36,262 bases of DNA from positions 180,311-216,572 of the forward strand of contig NZ_GL831112.1 in the NCBI RefSeq assembly GCF_000188295.1. The letters run 5' to 3'. Source of the stretch: Streptococcus vestibularis ATCC 49124. Lineage in GTDB: Bacteria > Bacillota > Bacilli > Lactobacillales > Streptococcaceae. Below are positions 33,149-36,262 of this stretch, in pieces. Position 1 is the stretch's first letter. The number at the start of each line of letters is the position of its first letter. The translations under genes and the position numbers were made by a program. A model generated the notes under the pieces. The model ran no database searches. It was given only the letters and a program-made list of their open reading frames with translations, and was not told the DNA's origin.

Positions 33149-33871
33149 ATGATTCAAATTGAACATCTAAGTGTTTCTTACCAGAGAACACTGGCCTTAG
33201 AGGACCTTTCCATCACCATCCAGGGTCCAACCATCCTAGGAATTCTTGGACCTAACGGAGCAGGGAAATCAACCCTGATCAAGGCCATGCTAGGACTTTT
33301 GCCTCATTCGGGAAGGGTCCAGCTCGATCAAAAAGATATCGGCCAAGTTCTTCAACGAGTGGCCTATGTCGAACAAAAGACAGCTATCGATTTTCACTTC
33401 CCTATCACGGTACGGGAGTGTGTCTCACTGGGACTCTATCCCCATCTTTCTATCTTTAAGAAAAAAAGCAAAGAGAACCTCCAAAAGGTGGAAGATGCCT
33501 TAGAGCTTGTCAATCTCCTTGATTTAGCGGATCGCCAGATTGGCCAGCTTTCGGGAGGGCAATTCCAACGTGTCCTAATCGCCCGCTGTTTGGTCCAAGA
33601 AGCAGATGTCATCTTTTTGGATGAGCCCTTCGCTGGTATTGACTCCGTTAGTGAAGACATCATCATGCAGACACTGCACACCTTGAAAAAGGAAGGCAAG
33701 ACCATCTTGATTGTTCATCACGACCTCAGCAAGGTTCCAGCTTATTTTGATCAGGTCATCTTCCTCCATCGCAAGCTGATTGCTTTTGGGAAAACAGAGG
33801 ATACATTTACCAAAGAAAATCTTCACGCAGCCTACGGGCATGAACTCTTTATAGGAGGTGGAGTCGAATGA
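33149..33871 (+). CDS. psaB: Manganese/iron ABC transporter, ATP-binding protein
   Basis: A 240-residue ABC ATPase. Walker A is GPNGAGKST (34-42), the signature LSGGQFQR and Walker [13 protein letters not shown] are present, and LIVHHDLSK supplies the switch histidine. It is closest in kind to the metal transporters ScaC/SloA/PsaB/MtsB. It overlaps the permease gene by 4 bases. Codons ending in C or G are visibly more frequent than in the genes before cvpA, as in the rest of this operon, which suggests a different origin. AAAGGAG precedes the ATG. Confidence 0.93.
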   Translation: MIQIEHLSVSYQRTLALEDLSITIQGPTILGILGPNGAGKSTLIKAMLGLLPHSGRVQLDQKDIGQVLQRVAYVEQKTAIDFHFPITVRECVSLGLYPHLSIFKKKSKENLQKVEDALELVNLLDLADRQIGQLSGGQFQRVLIARCLVQEADVIFLDEPFAGIDSVSEDIIMQTLHTLKKEGKTILIVHHDLSKVPAYFDQVIFLHRKLIAFGKTEDTFTKENLHAAYGHELFIGGGVE

Positions 33872-34701
33872 TTACAGAATTTATCAATGGATTACAGCAA
33901 TTCCACTTCTTACAGAATGCCCTAATCACAGCTATTGCCATAGGAATTGTCGCTGGAGTTGTGGGATGTTTCATCATTTTGCGAGGCATGTCTCTTATGG
34001 GAGATGCCATTTCACATGCGGTCCTTCCCGGGGTAGCTATGTCTTTTATCTTGGGCATCAATTTCTTTATTGGCGCCATTGCCTTCGGGCTTTTAGCTTC
34101 CATCTTGATTACCTATATCAAGAGCAACTCCATCATCAAGAGCGACACTGCAATTGGGATTACCTTTTCTTCTTTCCTCGCCTTAGGGGTCATTCTGATT
34201 GGAATTGCTAAAAGTTCCACCGACCTTTTCCACATCCTCTTTGGGAATATCTTGGCTGTGCAAGACCAGGATATGTGGATGACCATCGGTGTTGGAGTGG
34301 CTGTTTTATTGGTGATTTGCCTGCTCTTTCGTCCGTTACTGCTCACTTCTTTTGATCCTGTCCTCGCTCAATCTATGGGCGTACGGGTCAAGGTCTATCA
34401 CTACCTCCTCATGGTGCTCTTAACCTTGGTTTCTGTCACTGCCATGCAGAGTGTCGGGACCATTCTCATTGTCGCCATGCTCATCACACCTGCTGCGACA
34501 GCCTATCTCTATACCAAAAGCCTCTGGTCCATGATGCTCCTTTCATCCGGATTAGGTGCTCTTGCATCCATCCTAGGACTCTTTATTGGCTATAGCTTCA
34601 ACATCGCCGTCGGGTCTTGTATTGTCCTCACTTCTGCAGTCTTCTTTCTCATCAGCTTCTTTATCGCTCCTAAGCAGAGAAAGAACAAGACTGCTCTCTA
34701 A
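33868..34701 (+). CDS. psaC: Manganese/iron ABC transporter, permease
   Basis: A 277-residue integral membrane protein of the ABC-3 family with eight or nine helices, for example [21 protein letters not shown] and [21 protein letters not shown]. The conserved [19 protein letters not shown] near residue 38 is the family signature, and [19 protein letters not shown] is typical of Mn/Zn permeases. It starts within the stop of psaB (ATGA). The lipoprotein gene follows 20 bases later with AAAGGAGA ahead of it. Confidence 0.93.
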   Translation: MITEFINGLQQFHFLQNALITAIAIGIVAGVVGCFIILRGMSLMGDAISHAVLPGVAMSFILGINFFIGAIAFGLLASILITYIKSNSIIKSDTAIGITFSSFLALGVILIGIAKSSTDLFHILFGNILAVQDQDMWMTIGVGVAVLLVICLLFRPLLLTSFDPVLAQSMGVRVKVYHYLLMVLLTLVSVTAMQSVGTILIVAMLITPAATAYLYTKSLWSMMLLSSGLGALASILGLFIGYSFNIAVGSCIVLTSAVFFLISFFIAPKQRKNKTAL

Positions 34702-34721
34702 CCTCATTAAAGGAGAAACAC

Positions 34722-35654
34722 ATGAAAAAAATCGCTTCTGTCCTCACCCTCTTTGTGGTGCTCTTAGTTGGTCTTATGGCTTGTAACAAGAGCTCTTTTT
34801 CCAAATCCTCATCCGATAAGTTGAAAGTCGTTACCACCAACTCAATCCTTGCAGATATTACCAAAAATATCGCTGGAGATAAGATCGACCTACACAGTAT
34901 TGTCCCTGTCGGTCAGGATCCCCACGAGTACGAACCGCTACCAGAAGATGTCAAAAAAACTTCACAAGCAGACCTGATTTTCTACAACGGGATTAACCTA
35001 GAAACCGGTGGCAATGCTTGGTTTACCAAACTAGTCAAAAATGCCAATAAAGTAGAAAACAAGGATTATTTCGCAGTTAGCGATGGAGTCGACGTCATCT
35101 ACCTAGAAGGTCAAAACCAAGCTGGAAAAGAAGACCCTCATGCTTGGCTCAATCTCGAAAACGGGATTATCTATGCTAAAAACATTGCCAAACAATTGAT
35201 CGCTAAAGATCCAAAAAACAAGGACTTTTACGAAAAAAATCTAGCAGCTTATACTGAAAAGCTCAATAAGCTAGACCAAGAAGCCAAGCAAGCATTCAAG
35301 AATATTCCAGAAGAGAAGAAGATGATCGTTACCAGTGAAGGGTGCTTCAAGTACTTCTCGAAAGCCTATGGAGTCCCATCTGCCTATATCTGGGAAATCA
35401 ATACTGAAGAAGAAGGGACACCAGAACAAATCAAAACTCTGGTAGAGAAATTGCGTCAAACCAAGGTTCCGGCCCTCTTTGTCGAATCCAGTGTCGATGA
35501 ACGCCCTATGAAAACTGTGGCTAAAGATACCAATATTCCTATCTTTGCAAAGATCTTCACTGACTCGATTGCTAAAGAAGGGGAAGAAGGTGACAGCTAC
35601 TATAGTATGATGAAATGGAATTTAGAGAAAATTGCAGAAGGTCTGAACCAATAA
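34722..35654 (+). CDS. psaA: Manganese/iron ABC transporter, substrate-binding lipoprotein
   Basis: A 310-residue cluster-9 metal-binding lipoprotein. The signal peptide ends in lipobox LMAC, with the lipidated Cys21. All four metal ligands of PsaA-type proteins are visible: H68 (GQDPHEYEP), H140 ([10 protein letters not shown]), E206 ([10 protein letters not shown]) and D281 ([10 protein letters not shown]), each one residue later than in pneumococcal PsaA. It captures Mn2+ (possibly Fe) and hands it to PsaC. The protein is complete. It shares its operon position with streptococcal adhesion-associated lipoproteins ScaA/SloC/MtsA. The tpx gene that usually follows is dead. Confidence 0.95.
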   Translation: MKKIASVLTLFVVLLVGLMACNKSSFSKSSSDKLKVVTTNSILADITKNIAGDKIDLHSIVPVGQDPHEYEPLPEDVKKTSQADLIFYNGINLETGGNAWFTKLVKNANKVENKDYFAVSDGVDVIYLEGQNQAGKEDPHAWLNLENGIIYAKNIAKQLIAKDPKNKDFYEKNLAAYTEKLNKLDQEAKQAFKNIPEEKKMIVTSEGCFKYFSKAYGVPSAYIWEINTEEEGTPEQIKTLVEKLRQTKVPALFVESSVDERPMKTVAKDTNIPIFAKIFTDSIAKEGEEGDSYYSMMKWNLEKIAEGLNQ

Positions 35655-35741
35655 GGCTCCAAACTCATTAGCTTCTCAAATAAATCAGTAGCTCTTCCCC
35701 CTTCATTGATGTACACTGAAGAGGAAAAAGGAGTCTTTGTT

Positions 35742-36233
35742 ATGACAACATTTTTAGGAAATCCTGTTACCTTTACCGGACATCAAGTTAGAGACACTGC
35801 TTACGACTCTTCACTGACTACCCTTAACTTCGAGAAAAAAATCTTTGGCTGATTTTGCTGGCAAGAAAAAAATATTTATCGTAATCTCATCCATTGGCAC
35901 AGGTATCTTTTCTCCTTAAACACGTCACTTCAACCAGAGGCCCTCTCTTACATGAAGGGCACTGTGGTTTTAACGGTTTCTGTAAATTTTACTTTAGCTT
36001 AAGTCAAATAGTGTGTTGCAGAAGGAATTGAAAATGCCATCATGCTCTCAGACTACTTTGACCATTCCTTCGGAAAAGCCTACGGACTCTTAATAAATGA
36101 ATGGCATTTACTTGCACGTACTGTCTTGGTTTTAGATGCGGATAACAAGGCCGCTTACGTTGAGTACCTAGACAACATCAATAGTGAACCAAATTGCGAT
36201 GCTGCAATCGAAGCCATTAAAGCACTTAGATAA
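35742..36233 (+). pseudogene. tpx: Thiol peroxidase, inactivated
   Basis: The start MTTFLGNPVTFTGHQVRDTA and the end [20 protein letters not shown] to KALR match Tpx/PsaD throughout, but the middle is broken. One extra A in an A7 run (near 35844) shifts the frame. The peroxidatic cysteine of TGICS is changed to Phe (TGIFSP), and the next codon is TAA. A second frameshift follows after FNQ (near 35935), then CAA to TAA and TGG to TAG just before CVAEG, whose cysteine (the resolving one) is kept. AAAAGGAG remains before the ATG. Tpx would reduce peroxides with thioredoxin. The 87 bases between psaA and this gene hold no clear terminator. Confidence 0.92.
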
Positions 36234-36234
36234 A

Positions 36235-36262
36235 GAAAAAAGAGGTTGTAGACCTCTTTTTC
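36235..36262 (+). terminator. Terminator after the tpx pseudogene
   Basis: AAAAGAGGT, loop TGTAG, ACCTCTTTTT, running to the window edge. Confidence 0.85.

Noticed and set aside
1..36262. CRISPR array, prophage or integrative element with integrase
   Set aside because: No regularly spaced repeats, cas genes, phage genes or integrase are visible. The only mobile DNA is the two IS copies.

Overview
This window looks like the chromosome of a low-GC Gram-positive coccus of the genus Streptococcus, most likely the salivarius/thermophilus group. The signs are the gene order rsmA-rsgA-rpe-thiN-rmuC, purR-rpsL-rpsG-fusA-gap-pgk and glnR-glnA, the presence of rpoY (RNA polymerase epsilon) beside rnjA, a ScaR/SloR-type metal transporter, extended -10 promoters (TGnTATAAT), and many decayed genes, which is typical of S. 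thermophilus. The species is inferred from gene content and decay, not from a database search.

Layout. Bases 1-2400 are decayed accessory DNA: a thioredoxin-fold protein of the bacteriocin-accessory type, a frameshifted hotdog-like remnant, the 5' half of a tRNA-Leu, a 45-codon gene remnant and an inactivated IS1182-family element inserted in a terminator hairpin. A zinc-type macrodomain (de-ADP-ribosylation) gene follows. Bases 3300-15600 are core housekeeping: trxA, a CoA-binding protein, tatD-rnmV, rsmA, tRNA-Leu, the rsgA-rpe-thiN-rmuC-yhaM operon, purR, then rpsL-rpsG and fusA. Bases 15600-21500 hold gap, a frameshifted membrane-protein pseudogene, pgk, an aromatic-acid-exporter-like gene and glnR-glnA. 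A dead LysM-type gene lies at 21.7-22.0 kb. Bases 22100-32800 hold rpoY-rnjA (minus), the t6A genes tsaB-rimI-tsaD, azlCD, recD2, lepB and rnhC (minus), then zapA-cvpA (plus). Bases 32800-36262 hold a deleted copy of the same IS, a Mn/Fe ABC transporter operon behind a metal-regulator operator, and a heavily mutated tpx pseudogene.

How the parts work together. The core genes cover ribosome assembly and translation (RsmA, RnmV, RsgA, S12, S7, EF-G, t6A synthesis), RNA turnover (RNase J1, YhaM, RNase M5), glycolysis (GapA, Pgk), nitrogen control (GlnR acting on glnRA) and DNA/RNA-hybrid processing (RecD2, RNase HIII). Intrinsic terminators separate most units, several of them shared by convergent genes.

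The points most worth a second look are: (1) a cluster of DnaA-box sequences in inverted pairs inside the 3' end of recD2; (2) a structured rpsL leader with a possible pseudoknot; (3) a terminator-like hairpin between the promoter and start codon of rpoY-rnjA; (4) two apparently leaderless genes; (5) two copies of one IS in opposite orientation near the two ends of the window, with the usual mutS2 gene missing between cvpA and trxA; (6) an intact metal transporter next to a peroxidase gene that has lost its catalytic cysteine. I did not find a wholly new multi-gene system, a CRISPR array or a prophage.
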